Part shown: positions 28,990-37,765 of the stretch, one piece after another
Position numbering within the stretch: the first letter of the stretch is position 1
How the letters are laid out: every line of letters begins with the position of its first letter
Assembly: GCF_005877885.1 (NCBI RefSeq)
Contig: NZ_VCHY01000007.1
Location: forward strand, 62,001 to 126,000
Reading direction: 5' to 3'
From: Labilibacter sediminis
Lineage (GTDB): Bacteria; Bacteroidota; Bacteroidia; Bacteroidales; Marinilabiliaceae
DNA length: 64,000 bases
The notes under the pieces: generated by a model
Databases searched by the model: none
Seen by the model: the letters and a program-made list of their open reading frames with translations, nothing else
What the model was told of the DNA's origin: nothing
Made by a program: the position numbers and the translations under genes

Positions 28990-30167
28990 TATTTATCCTC
29001 CTCAAACTTTTGTTGATAAATAGTATCTCCAGGCGCTACAGGTAGCATTCTAATTCCAGGATTTAATTTATGCTGCCCTTCAACAACAATCTGATCTCCG
29101 GACACCAAACCTCTTTCAATAATTATTTCGTTGCCAACTTCCTGACCTGTTTGCACAAATCTTTTCTCAGCGATACTATCCGATCGCATCACATAAATAT
29201 ATGCACCTCCTTCTTCAATAATTAGAGACTTACGAGGAACTACCACTGCATTTTCAACCACATCAATCAGTAATTTTACTTTGGTAAACTGCCCCGGCAA
29301 AAGTACCAGATCAGGGTTTGAAAGTTCTGCTCTCACTTCAAAAGTACCTGTTTTTGTATCTACTTCAGGGTTAGTAAAATCTACAATACCTTTGATAGGA
29401 TATTCTGAATTATCGGCCAAAGTAACCGTTACTGTTGGTTTCCACTTTTGGGTAGTATCTGCCTGGGATAAATCAACATTTCGTTCCTTACTTCTCAAAT
29501 AATCTAAAGCCGTTAAGCTAAACACTACAAACACCGTATCTGCCTGAAAAACCGTAGTTAATAAAGAAACCCCGGATCCTCCAACCAGAGCTCCAATATC
29601 CGCCTGCCTTTCACCCACATATCCCGACAAGGGAGATTTTACATCAGTAAAACTCAACTCCATTTTAGACTGCTGAAGCTCAGCCTCGCTAATCGCAATG
29701 CTGGCCTCTTCCAGCTCCAGTGCAGAAATAGCATTATCTAAATCCTGCTTACTGGCGGCATTTTGCTCAAACAAAGGCTGCAAACGCTCCACATCTCTTT
29801 TGGCCTTTGCCGCCGCTGCCCTGGCCTGTTTGAGTTTTGCATAGGAAGCGTTCAACCTTGCCTCATACTGAGAAGGATCAATTTCAAATAAAATATCCCC
29901 TGCATTCACTTTTTTACCTTCTGCAAAAAGCATTTTCTCCAAAAAACCTTCTACTCTTGCCCTTACTTCAACATGACGGTAAGCTTTAACACGACCAACA
30001 TATTCCCCAAAAAGCTCCACATTTTTTACAACGGGTTTTTCAATTTTTACAACAGGTGGCTTTTCTTCAACTTGCTTACAAGCCTGAAATAATATTGAGT
30101 TAATACATAAAAAAATTATTGCAACAAAAATGCTACGCTTCGCAAAAAAAGATAATTTCTCCATCAA
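28989..30167 (-). CDS. RND efflux periplasmic adaptor (MFP/AcrA family)
   Basis: 392-residue adaptor that links the RND pump and the outer-membrane channel. A lipoprotein signal ends LFQAC (Cys30). The lipoyl halves (VEVRARVEGFLEKMLFAEGKKV near 72 and TDVKSPLSGYVGERQADIG near 173) flank a coiled-coil hairpin (about 105-165). Beta-barrel and membrane-proximal domains follow, to residue about 370. It is the first gene of the operon. No regulator gene (TetR, MarR or two-component) is linked. Confidence 0.95.
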   Translation of the reverse strand: MMEKLSFFAKRSIFVAIIFLCINSILFQACKQVEEKPPVVKIEKPVVKNVELFGEYVGRVKAYRHVEVRARVEGFLEKMLFAEGKKVNAGDILFEIDPSQYEARLNASYAKLKQARAAAAKAKRDVERLQPLFEQNAASKQDLDNAISALELEEASIAISEAELQQSKMELSFTDVKSPLSGYVGERQADIGALVGGSGVSLLTTVFQADTVFVVFSLTALDYLRSKERNVDLSQADTTQKWKPTVTVTLADNSEYPIKGIVDFTNPEVDTKTGTFEVRAELSNPDLVLLPGQFTKVKLLIDVVENAVVVPRKSLIIEEGGAYIYVMRSDSIAEKRFVQTGQEVGNEIIIERGLVSGDQIVVEGQHKLNPGIRMLPVAPGDTIYQQKFEEDK

Positions 30168-30313
30168 TTTAGTAGTAGGTTATATAATACATCGAACAAG
30201 TTTTCATGAAATTCGAAGTTTTATTTTTAAGATGCAAATATAAATCTAAAATATGCCACATAAATCCTTTTTGACTTTGTTTCTTACGTACTCAAACTAA
30301 ATTTCATTTTTTG

Positions 30314-30321
30314 TACTTTTG
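30314..30321 (+). promoter_or_regulatory. Putative -7 box for the radical SAM gene
   Basis: TACTTTTG matches TAnnTTTG and lies 24 bases before the TTG start codon. The -33 element is not clear. Confidence 0.4.
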
Positions 30322-30345
30322 TAAAACATTATAAAAACAAGCATA

Positions 30346-32544
30346 TTGAACTCAAAAGTACTATTAATAACTCCTCCCTTTACTCAGCTAAACACTTTAT
30401 ACCCCGCAACTGCTTACCTGCAGGGATTTTTGGAGAGTAAGAGTATTAACTCATATCAGGTAGACCTGGGCATTGAGGTTTTGCTCAACGTTTTCTCAAA
30501 AAAAGGATTAACACGATTGTTTTGTGAGGGCAATAATCCACAGAAAGAACTATCTGACAATACATTAAGAATACTATATCTACAAGATAAATATATCAAT
30601 ACCATTGATGATACCATACGCTTTTTGCAAGGCAAAAATGAAATGTTGGCCCACACGATATGTAATGAGACTTTTTTACCCGAAGCCAGTCGATTTAACC
30701 AATTAGAAGATCTTGAATGGGCTTTTGGCTCACTTGGAATTAGAGATAAAGCCAGACATATGGCTACTCTTTACCTTGAGGATATATCAGACTATATTGT
30801 TGAAGTTATTGATCCGCATTTCGGTTTTAGCAGGTATGCAGAAAGAATTAGTTCATCAGCTTATAGTTTTGACCCTATTTACAATGAATTATTGGAAGAT
30901 GATTCTGTTATTATTGAATTACAGAACCAGATTCTTGAACAACACATAAAAGATCAACAACCAAATCTGATTGCCATTACTGTTCCTTTTCCGGGTAATT
31001 TATTTGCTGCCCTAAAATGCGGACAGTTCATAAAAACTAATTACCCTAATATTAGGGTAGCCATTGGAGGTGGTTATCCTAATACCGAGCTTAGGTCAGT
31101 AAGCGATATTCGCCTTTTTGAATTTATTGATTTTATTACTCTTGATGATGGCGAATCGCCTTTACTAAATCTAATAGAGTACATTGAAGATAAACGCGAA
31201 ATAAACCATTTAAAACGAACCCTGATTTGTAGGAATAACACCATCGAATTCATTGACAACTCAGAAACTAAGGAAATTTCATTACGAGAAAACATAGCAC
31301 CAAGTTATGCCCACATAAAAACCGACCAATACCTTTCCGTTATAGAAATAACAAATCCCATGCACCGACTGTGGAGTGATGGTTTTTGGAATAAATTAAC
31401 CATGGCACATGGTTGTTATTGGGGAAGATGTACTTTTTGTGACACATCTCTTGATTACATTGCTCGTTTTGAACCTGTAAAAGCTAATGTGTTATGCGAT
31501 AAAGTGGAACGAATCATTGAACAAACAGGTAAAACAGCCTTTCATTTTGTTGATGAAGCAGCACCTCCTGCTCTTATGGTTTCCTTTGCCAAAGAAATTA
31601 TAAAACGTAAACTGAATATTGTTTGGTGGACTAATATTAGATTTGAAAGTAGCTTTACTTATGATGTTTGCAGGCTTTTAAAACAGTCAGGATGTATTGC
31701 CGTTTCAGGAGGATTGGAAGTGGCCTCAGATCGGATACTTTCACTTATTAACAAGGGTGTGAGCGTAAAAAAAGTTGCACAGGTATGTAAAAATTTTACC
31801 AAAACCGGCATCCTAACACATGCCTATTTAATGTATGGTTTTCCTACCCAAACAACACAGGAAACCATTGATTCTATGGAGATTGTACGTCAGCTATTTG
31901 AACATCAAATTGTTCATTCCGGCTTTTGGCACCAATTTGCTTTAACTACACATAGCCCCGTTGGAGCAAATCCCAACAAGTTTCAGATTGAGATAATGCA
32001 CCCAGAAGAAAATCCTTTTGCCAATAACGACCTTGAGCACAAAGACCCAACAGGAGCTTCTCATTATAAATTCAGCGAAGGCTTAAAAAAATCCCTGTTC
32101 AACTATATGCACGACGTAGGTTTTGATCTGCCTTTACAGGAATGGTTTGATTTTGAAGTTCCTGAACCAACAATTCCAAATGATTTTATTTATGGTGCAT
32201 TGCAGGAAAATATAAACATTCAAAATAATCCTAATAGTCAAATGATTTGGCCACACAATCTTCCTGTTTCTAAAGCATACAAACGTAAAAAGAAAGGTAA
32301 GCAGACAGACATGTGCGAATTAAGTTTTCACCTTTTATCTGAGAGTGAAACATTAAACGTAAAAGAATCATTGGGAAAATGGATTATTCAATTATTAGAG
32401 AAGTGCTCACTAAACAATAACAAAACTCCTACATTAAAAGAAATTGAGACTAACTTTTCAGACAATAATCTGGGAGACTTTTCTATTTTTATGGAGAGTT
32501 TTACTGCTCAAAAACTAAAAGAATTTGGGCTACTTATAATATAA
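30346..32544 (+). CDS. B12-binding domain-containing radical SAM protein
   Basis: 732-residue enzyme. The N-terminal cobalamin-binding Rossmann-like domain (KVLLITPPFTQLNTLYPATA at residues 4-23) is enlarged to about 330 residues. It keeps the DLG and GGGYPNTE segments but no obvious DxHxxG motif. The radical SAM domain has its cluster cysteines as CYWGRCTFC (Cys357, Cys362, Cys365), that is CX4CX2C rather than the usual CX3CX2C. FHFVDEAAPP and GGLEVASDRIL follow in the barrel, and about 200 C-terminal residues have no recognised domain. The start codon is TTG: the homologous N-terminus begins there and no ATG is near. Product unknown; a methyl transfer or complex radical rearrangement is expected. 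It is followed by an NTF2-like lipoprotein gene. Confidence 0.85.
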   Translation: MNSKVLLITPPFTQLNTLYPATAYLQGFLESKSINSYQVDLGIEVLLNVFSKKGLTRLFCEGNNPQKELSDNTLRILYLQDKYINTIDDTIRFLQGKNEMLAHTICNETFLPEASRFNQLEDLEWAFGSLGIRDKARHMATLYLEDISDYIVEVIDPHFGFSRYAERISSSAYSFDPIYNELLEDDSVIIELQNQILEQHIKDQQPNLIAITVPFPGNLFAALKCGQFIKTNYPNIRVAIGGGYPNTELRSVSDIRLFEFIDFITLDDGESPLLNLIEYIEDKREINHLKRTLICRNNTIEFIDNSETKEISLRENIAPSYAHIKTDQYLSVIEITNPMHRLWSDGFWNKLTMAHGCYWGRCTFCDTSLDYIARFEPVKANVLCDKVERIIEQTGKTAFHFVDEAAPPALMVSFAKEIIKRKLNIVWWTNIRFESSFTYDVCRLLKQSGCIAVSGGLEVASDRILSLINKGVSVKKVAQVCKNFTKTGILTHAYLMYGFPTQTTQETIDSMEIVRQLFEHQIVHSGFWHQFALTTHSPVGANPNKFQIEIMHPEENPFANNDLEHKDPTGASHYKFSEGLKKSLFNYMHDVGFDLPLQEWFDFEVPEPTIPNDFIYGALQENINIQNNPNSQMIWPHNLPVSKAYKRKKKGKQTDMCELSFHLLSESETLNVKESLGKWIIQLLEKCSLNNNKTPTLKEIETNFSDNNLGDFSIFMESFTAQKLKEFGLLII

Positions 32545-32586
32545 GTACACTTGAAACATCTTGATATCAGCTAAAATTTTATCCCT

Positions 32587-33021
32587 ATGAGATTATTTAA
32601 ATATTTATTGAGTCTATGCTTGTTTCTCCCGGGCTGCAAATCTAAACCTGACATTGAAACATTAAAAAAAGAAATTATTAATACGGAAAAGGCCTTTGAA
32701 AAAATGGCGCAGGAAAAAGGAATTGCTGAAGCTTTCAAATACTTTTCTGCAGATAATGCTGTTATATTAAGAGACAATAAAATAATCAAGGGAAAAGCAG
32801 CTATTTTTAACACCTACAATAAGCCATCATACAGATCTGCAACACTTAGCTGGAATCCTGATTTTATAGAAATTTCAGACTGTGGAGATATGGCTTATAC
32901 CTACGGAAAATATATCTTTACCTACATAAACACCCAAGGTGACACAATAAAAAACGATGGTATCTTTCATACGATCTGGAAAAAACAAAAAGATGGCTCC
33001 TGGAAATTTGTTTGGGATTAA
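32587..33021 (+). CDS. NTF2-like/DUF4440 lipoprotein
   Basis: 144-residue protein with a lipoprotein signal ending LPGC (Cys17) and a SnoaL/DUF4440-type cone fold. The fold shows as helix KEIINTEKAFEKMAQEKG, then AFKYFSADNAVILRDNK and a C-terminal HTIWKKQKDGSWKFVWD strand pair. These small-ligand-binding folds are often accessory and carry no assigned catalytic set. It is 42 bases after the radical SAM gene and 43 before the GH20 gene, so the three may be co-transcribed. Confidence 0.85.
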   Translation: MRLFKYLLSLCLFLPGCKSKPDIETLKKEIINTEKAFEKMAQEKGIAEAFKYFSADNAVILRDNKIIKGKAAIFNTYNKPSYRSATLSWNPDFIEISDCGDMAYTYGKYIFTYINTQGDTIKNDGIFHTIWKKQKDGSWKFVWD

Positions 33022-33064
33022 GTGCTTTTATATTTATTGGTAAATGTTGTAAAAAAGTTCAATC

Positions 33065-34972
33065 ATGAAATTACTTTCATCAATTTTCTTCTTTTTAATT
33101 ATTGTTTTATACGCGAATGCCGAAAAGCTGGAAAATCACCTGTTGCCTGAACCTCAAAAACTTGAATACACAGATGGTTTTCTTAATATCCAACAGGGAA
33201 TTACAGCACCCAATAAGGACTTCATAAAATTTATTGAGTCCATGCTAAGTTTTAATATTAGCGGAAGTTTAAAGTTTTACACCAATCCTCTGGTTACAAA
33301 CACATTTTCCTGCACCATTGACTCTACCTTAAAAAACAATCAGGAATATCTGTTACTCATAGATTCAACCTCAATTTCTATAATTGGTAAAGATGAAGCT
33401 GCCCTCTTTTATGGCAAACAAACTTTAAAGCAAATTATTGATTATTGCAAAAGCTATAACAAACCTGTTCCATGCCTGAAAATAAATGATTGGCCACACT
33501 TTGAAAGAAGGGGATATATGTTGGATATCAGCAGAGATAAAGTACCTACCATGAAAACGCTCTTCCATATCATTGATATGTTAGCGTATTTCAAGATCAA
33601 TGAGTTTCAGTTATATACCGAACATACCTTTGCCTACAAGAATCATAAAACAGTATGGGAAAATGCCAATCCTATAACTCCAAAAGAAATACAGATTTTA
33701 GATGCTTACTGTAAATCAAACTACATTGATCTGGTTCCAAACCAAAACTCTTTTGGACATATGGAAAACTGGTTAAAGCATGATGAATACCTACATTTGG
33801 CAGAATGCCCGAATGATTGCAAAACCATTTGGGGAACCAGAAGCAGGCACAGTCTTAATCCAACCAATCCGCAATCATTCGAGTTAATGCAAGAACTTTA
33901 TAACGAACTATTACCAAATTTTAGTAGTCAATACTTTAACATAGGCTGCGACGAAACTGTTGAACTTGGCTGTGGTTTATCGAAAGATTATTGCGAAGAA
34001 AAAGGAAAGGGTGCAGTATATCTTGAATATGTGGAAAAACTCAATAACGAAGTTAATAAGCACCAACGCAAATCACAATTCTGGGGAGATATCATTCTGA
34101 ATCATCCGGAACTAATCCCATCTATTCCCAAAAATATGACAGCTATGGTTTGGGGCTACGAAAGCACATACCCTTTTGAGGCTAACTTACCAAAGTTTAA
34201 AAATGCCGGGCTTGATTTTTATGTTTGTCCCGGCACATCCACATGGCGATCTATCATAGGTAGAAATCATGATGCATTTATTAATTTAAGAAGAGCTGCT
34301 AAATATGGCAGACAATATGGTGCTAAAGGCTATTTAAATACCAACTGGGGTGATTACGGGCACTGGCAACCGCTTTCTGTATGTTACCCTGCACTTATTG
34401 TAGGTGCCGGTTACTCTTGGAATACAGAAGTTGACGCTTCCAGCAATCTTGAAACTATTTTAAATGAACACCTTTTTAAGGACAAAACAGGCAATTTAGG
34501 GAAAGCCCTTTTATGTTTGGGAGATGCTTACCTGGCTTGCAAAATTCCTGAAGGAAATGCCAATGCTTTTCATTTAATGCTGCGCAGATACAAATGGACA
34601 ATGCAAGGGCATTACCAAACAAAAAAACTTAGCACCAAAAACTTATTAGAAGCAGAAGTAAAGATTGATAAGGCAAAAAAAATACTTAATACAGCTAAAC
34701 CGGAATGTGCTGACGCGACTATAATTAAGAAAGAACTAAATCAGGCAATAAATCTGGCTAAACACGGAATACACCTGGGTATTGCCAGATTATCTGCAAA
34801 AAAACAAGCAACAGAAAATATAGATATTCAACAACAGAAATTACTAGCCGAGGAACTAAAGGTCATCATTGATAATCATCAAAAGTTATGGCTATACCGA
34901 AATAGAACTGGAGGATTATCTGATTCTTCTCAAAAAATGAAAGACTTGCTGGAATACTATACCGTTGAATAA
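33065..34972 (+). CDS. Glycoside hydrolase family 20 (beta-N-acetylhexosaminidase-type)
   Basis: 635-residue exported enzyme with a signal peptide (residues 1-19) and an N-terminal GH20b-like domain (about 25-140, LLPEPQKLEYTDG ... DEAALFYGKQTLKQII). A GH20 TIM barrel starts at HFERRGYMLDISRDKVP near 147. The catalytic Asp-Glu pair is Asp296-Glu297 in FNIGCDETVE, where most members have GGDE. TANWGDYGHWQP-like and W-rich sugar-binding segments follow near 430. It is expected to release N-acetylglucosamine or N-acetylgalactosamine from chitin-like or host/algal glycans in the periplasm. The C-terminal 150 residues are helical and unassigned. Confidence 0.9.
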   Translation: MKLLSSIFFFLIIVLYANAEKLENHLLPEPQKLEYTDGFLNIQQGITAPNKDFIKFIESMLSFNISGSLKFYTNPLVTNTFSCTIDSTLKNNQEYLLLIDSTSISIIGKDEAALFYGKQTLKQIIDYCKSYNKPVPCLKINDWPHFERRGYMLDISRDKVPTMKTLFHIIDMLAYFKINEFQLYTEHTFAYKNHKTVWENANPITPKEIQILDAYCKSNYIDLVPNQNSFGHMENWLKHDEYLHLAECPNDCKTIWGTRSRHSLNPTNPQSFELMQELYNELLPNFSSQYFNIGCDETVELGCGLSKDYCEEKGKGAVYLEYVEKLNNEVNKHQRKSQFWGDIILNHPELIPSIPKNMTAMVWGYESTYPFEANLPKFKNAGLDFYVCPGTSTWRSIIGRNHDAFINLRRAAKYGRQYGAKGYLNTNWGDYGHWQPLSVCYPALIVGAGYSWNTEVDASSNLETILNEHLFKDKTGNLGKALLCLGDAYLACKIPEGNANAFHLMLRRYKWTMQGHYQTKKLSTKNLLEAEVKIDKAKKILNTAKPECADATIIKKELNQAINLAKHGIHLGIARLSAKKQATENIDIQQQKLLAEELKVIIDNHQKLWLYRNRTGGLSDSSQKMKDLLEYYTVE

Positions 34973-35060
34973 AATACCCCCTTTCTCTGATTAGATACTA
35001 CCCTATATTATTTATTCAGAAATTTTGATGGCAAAAGATCAATACCGATTAGCAAAAAAA

Positions 35061-35170
35061 AGTTCGCTTCGATTATCTCTAACCAAAGCGAACTCACGCC
35101 TCATTTTTATTGGGTCAGATCGAGGAAATGCAACAATTTGGGAATCGAATAGCAACTTGATCTGGAGGCG
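35061..35170. repeat. Structured intergenic segment with nested inverted repeats
   Basis: Between convergent genes. AGTTCGCTT (35061-35069) pairs with AAGCGAACT (35086-35094). Immediately after, CGCCTC (35097-35102) plus CAGATC (35116-35121) pair with the continuous arm GATCTGGAGGCG (35159-35170), which is followed by a short T-run. It is richer in G+C than its flanks. It may be a MITE remnant, a terminator complex or an RNA. A 66-codon frame through it is probably accidental. Confidence 0.5.
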
Positions 35171-35210
35171 ATTTTTGCAACCTATTTTTTGTGACTCTAA
35201 CTTCTACACT

Positions 35211-35594
35211 TCATCGCTCATATAACATATCTTTGTGAAGCCATCTGCGTGCTGCTGACTTTGTTGAAAATACTTGAAAATGGTAATGAAAAGGCTTTAT
35301 TAATTGCTGATATACCATACATATGGCGGTATAAATTGGATCATCAATAACCACAGCAATTTTTAAATCATTAAACCTTTCATTAATCTCCTTATTAATC
35401 GAGTCCAACTCAGATAAATCCCGAAGATTAATATTGGTTCTGCATCTGATAGCATTCAGTAATATCCTATGATTGTTTTGCGTATACTCCAAACTATCTA
35501 AATGTTTTGTGAGCATATCAATAACATCATTAATGGTAATGAACTCATTAACATTCACCTCAATTATCTCCCCTTGTACCGAAATACTAACCAT
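35211..35594 (-). CDS. STAS/SEC14-like hypothetical protein
   Basis: 127-residue soluble protein with alternating strands and helices. The N-terminus is MVSISVQGEIIEVNVNEFIT. The second half, LKIAVVIDDPIYTAICMVYQQ ... FHYHFQVFSTKSAARRWL, closely resembles the end of STAS/SEC14-type (SpoIIAA-like) proteins, where a beta strand, a helix and a final 'VF-x-x-x-x-A-x-x-WL' segment recur. No catalytic residues are evident. It starts 46 bases after the tandem-repeat exported protein gene, on the same strand, so the two are probably co-transcribed. Confidence 0.7.
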   Translation of the reverse strand: MVSISVQGEIIEVNVNEFITINDVIDMLTKHLDSLEYTQNNHRILLNAIRCRTNINLRDLSELDSINKEINERFNDLKIAVVIDDPIYTAICMVYQQLIKPFHYHFQVFSTKSAARRWLHKDMLYER

Positions 35595-35640
35595 CAGATT
35601 AATTGTTTATATTAAATCCTACATTATTATATTAAGTTTC

Positions 35641-35877
35641 TTATCTTCCAATTACTATTGGATCTTCTTTTACTACATTATAACGACCGATTACAATAGG
35701 ATCCTCTTTTGCAACATTATAACGTCCAATTACAATAGGATCCTCTTTTGCGACATTATAACGCCCAATTACAATAGGATCTTCTTTAGGACTTGTTGCA
35801 AATGATGAAATAGAAACTGCAAAAAATAATACTAATGTAAGAGCAGAAATTTTAGAAGTTAAAGTAGAAATTTTCAT
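35641..35877 (-). CDS. Exported small protein of 13-residue tandem repeats
   Basis: 78-residue protein. A signal peptide covers residues 1-27 (ISALTLVLFFAVSISSFA). The mature part is almost only the unit KEDPIVIGRYNVA, starting at residues 31, 44, 57 and 70; the fourth unit stops after KEDPIVIGR. The 39-base units differ at silent third positions (for example Gly GGG/GGA/GGT and Val GTC/GTT/GTA), with one Ala-to-Val change, so the peptide rather than the DNA is conserved. No cysteines. I know of no family. A surface structural peptide, a protease-released signal or a stress peptide are all possible. It probably forms an operon with the STAS-like gene and lies downstream of a TPR/HTH regulator. 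Confidence 0.85.
   Translation of the reverse strand: MKISTLTSKISALTLVLFFAVSISSFATSPKEDPIVIGRYNVAKEDPIVIGRYNVAKEDPIVIGRYNVVKEDPIVIGR
35644..35787 (-). repeat. 39-bp in-frame coding tandem repeat (3.7 copies)
   Basis: Three full 39-base units and a 27-base partial encode KEDPIVIGRYNVA. There are no spacers between units, so this is not a CRISPR array. Confidence 0.95.
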
Positions 35878-35943
35878 GATAAACGTTTTTTAAATTGTTT
35901 ATCACAAATATCTAGAGGTCAAGAAGAAATGACGAATTTGCCG

Positions 35944-35964
35944 CGTGACAAAAACGTGACAAAA
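35944..35964. promoter_or_regulatory. Phased direct repeat, candidate regulator site
   Basis: Two perfect copies of CGTGACAAAA (35944-35953 and 35955-35964) are spaced exactly 11 bases apart, one helical turn. They lie 67-87 bases upstream of the tandem-repeat peptide gene and between it and the TPR/HTH regulator gene. A TAGATATTTG segment (35906-35915 on the minus strand) could be a loose -7 region, which would put the repeats at an activator position. Confidence 0.45.
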
Positions 35965-36115
35965 TTCATCACTCTAATACACAGAAACTTACTACTTTAA
36001 ATAAAATACAAAAAAATTGCCTTTGATTATTATTAATATAAGAAAGGTAAAAAACACTTTAATATTTAGAACAAATTGATCCTATATTCAACAGTAAAAC
36101 AAGTGTTAAAAAGCA

Positions 36116-37765
36116 TTAACTGGCCAAATCTGAAATTTGTTTTTCACGAAATTCCTGCAAATAAACTTCTAAATTGTCTTCCACATTTAATTTTATACGA
36201 ATTCGCTGCTTGGCTTTTCTGATTGAACTAGGTTGAACATTCTGCACCTTAGCGATGACCTCAATGGGTAATTTTAGACATATCATCACCGAATAACGTA
36301 CTTCAGTTTTTGTCAATTGCGGGAACGACTCTGTAAAAAGATTGATGGTTTCCATATAGCATGTATCAAAACTATCTCCTATATCTCCATCTTCAGCAGC
36401 AAAAGACGGAGTAGATTTTTCCATCGATTTATTTCCCTTTTGTTTTTTACCTGATTGATTTAAACGGTGTTCTAACAATTGTTTTTCACCAATACCTATT
36501 AACAGATTATGAAACTCTTTATTCAATTCTTCAATCTTCGCCTTCTTATTCTTTCTATACAAATAAGTGTATATTCCCAAACCTGTGAGTATAAATATGG
36601 TAATCACCACCACTAAATAAAGCATAAACTCACTGGCCTTTTTCTCTACCTTAAGTTGCACCAGCTGACTCTTCATTAAATCAACCTTATTGTTAATCTC
36701 AAGTACTTTTGCTAACCTCACCTTTTCTTTGGACGAAGTTTCCTGCATCAATTTAAGATAAGCACTTAAATCTTCATATGCTTTGGTATAATTACCTTTC
36801 GCCACATCAATCTGATGCATATAATTATAAGCATACAACATCCTGCTTCCCTGGCTATTTTTTTTATACAATTCTAAGGATCTACTGAAGTATATTTCTG
36901 CAACCCGATAAATTTTCTGCTTATAATAAAGCACTCCCTTAAACTGGTACAAAGCTGGCACAATCAGTTTTCCAACATCATATTTCTCACTTATATCCAA
37001 TGCCTTATCGCAATAATAATGTGCACTATCATATTTTTGCTGCGTATGAAAACTGCTTGCTATGACTTTATATACATTTGCTGCTCTATTATACATTCCC
37101 TTATTTAAGTATATAGAAGCAACCTTATTTAATTCTTTTGGGGATTCTTCCGAATCAATATTAAATAACTGCTCCATAAACTTTGAAAAAAGTATAAAAA
37201 CATCTACCCCAGAAGTCCGTAACATAACGCCCCCCAATTTTAAATCATCAATATATGGCTCTTCCAAGGCATTCTTGCATCTAGCTAACCCTAAATAAGC
37301 TAAGCCTTCTTCACTTCTTTCATTTTCTGTGGCCAATGAAATGGCCTCATAGAAATTTATTTTAGCTTGCTCATATAAACCTGTTCCTTCTGCAATTAAA
37401 CCTAAAAAAAACTGACTTTTTACTAACCATCTTTGATTTTCAGAAATTGTAAACATTGAAATTGCAGACTCCAATTTAACTAGTGCCGAATCCACCTCAA
37501 AACATGTAAAAAGTTTCTGGGCATCCAAATAATCTAGATACCCTTTATATTGTTTTCGATCTTCTAGCGAAAACGTATTCATTAATGAATCTAATTGAAT
37601 TTCTGCTTTTTTAGGATAGTAAACAGAATTAAATTCTATGGATGAAAAAACCTTATCTAACTCGTCATTAGCTATTACCTGGGCTTTTGAATTTTTAAAA
37701 CCCAAACATAAAAACAAGCAAATAAAAACATATAGGTATATACGGTGGGACTTAATGAAATACAT
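36116..37765 (-). CDS. Membrane-anchored TPR protein with C-terminal LuxR-type HTH
   Basis: 549-residue regulator typical of Bacteroidota. A signal peptide or anchor covers residues 1-28. A periplasmic domain of TPR repeats follows (about 60-365, for example AANVYKVIASSFHTQQKYDSAHYYCDKAL), then one membrane helix at about 380-400 (LYLVVVITIFILTGLGIYT) and a cytoplasmic linker. The HTH at about 484-526 is LTKTEVRYSVMICLKLP ... VQPSSIRKAKQRIRIKL. Proteins of this layout sense an envelope or peptide signal through the TPRs and bind DNA from the membrane. It lies 238 bases upstream of the repeat-peptide gene on the same strand, with the phased direct repeat between them. Confidence 0.88.
   Translation of the reverse strand: MYFIKSHRIYLYVFICLFLCLGFKNSKAQVIANDELDKVFSSIEFNSVYYPKKAEIQLDSLMNTFSLEDRKQYKGYLDYLDAQKLFTCFEVDSALVKLESAISMFTISENQRWLVKSQFFLGLIAEGTGLYEQAKINFYEAISLATENERSEEGLAYLGLARCKNALEEPYIDDLKLGGVMLRTSGVDVFILFSKFMEQLFNIDSEESPKELNKVASIYLNKGMYNRAANVYKVIASSFHTQQKYDSAHYYCDKALDISEKYDVGKLIVPALYQFKGVLYYKQKIYRVAEIYFSRSLELYKKNSQGSRMLYAYNYMHQIDVAKGNYTKAYEDLSAYLKLMQETSSKEKVRLAKVLEINNKVDLMKSQLVQLKVEKKASEFMLYLVVVITIFILTGLGIYTYLYRKNKKAKIEELNKEFHNLLIGIGEKQLLEHRLNQSGKKQKGNKSMEKSTPSFAAEDGDIGDSFDTCYMETINLFTESFPQLTKTEVRYSVMICLKLPIEVIAKVQNVQPSSIRKAKQRIRIKLNVEDNLEVYLQEFREKQISDLAS

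Noticed and set aside
25879-30167. Efflux operon as a candidate novel system
   Set aside because: It has the standard adaptor-RND-OprM order and all usual motifs. Its only notable point is the lack of a linked regulator.
35025-35225. 66-codon open frame on the plus strand
   Set aside because: It runs through nested inverted repeats, has no family resemblance, and overlaps the convergent STAS-like gene.
35641-35877. Regular 39-base repeats that could suggest a CRISPR array
   Set aside because: The units are contiguous with no spacers, lie in one open frame after a signal peptide, and vary at silent codon positions.
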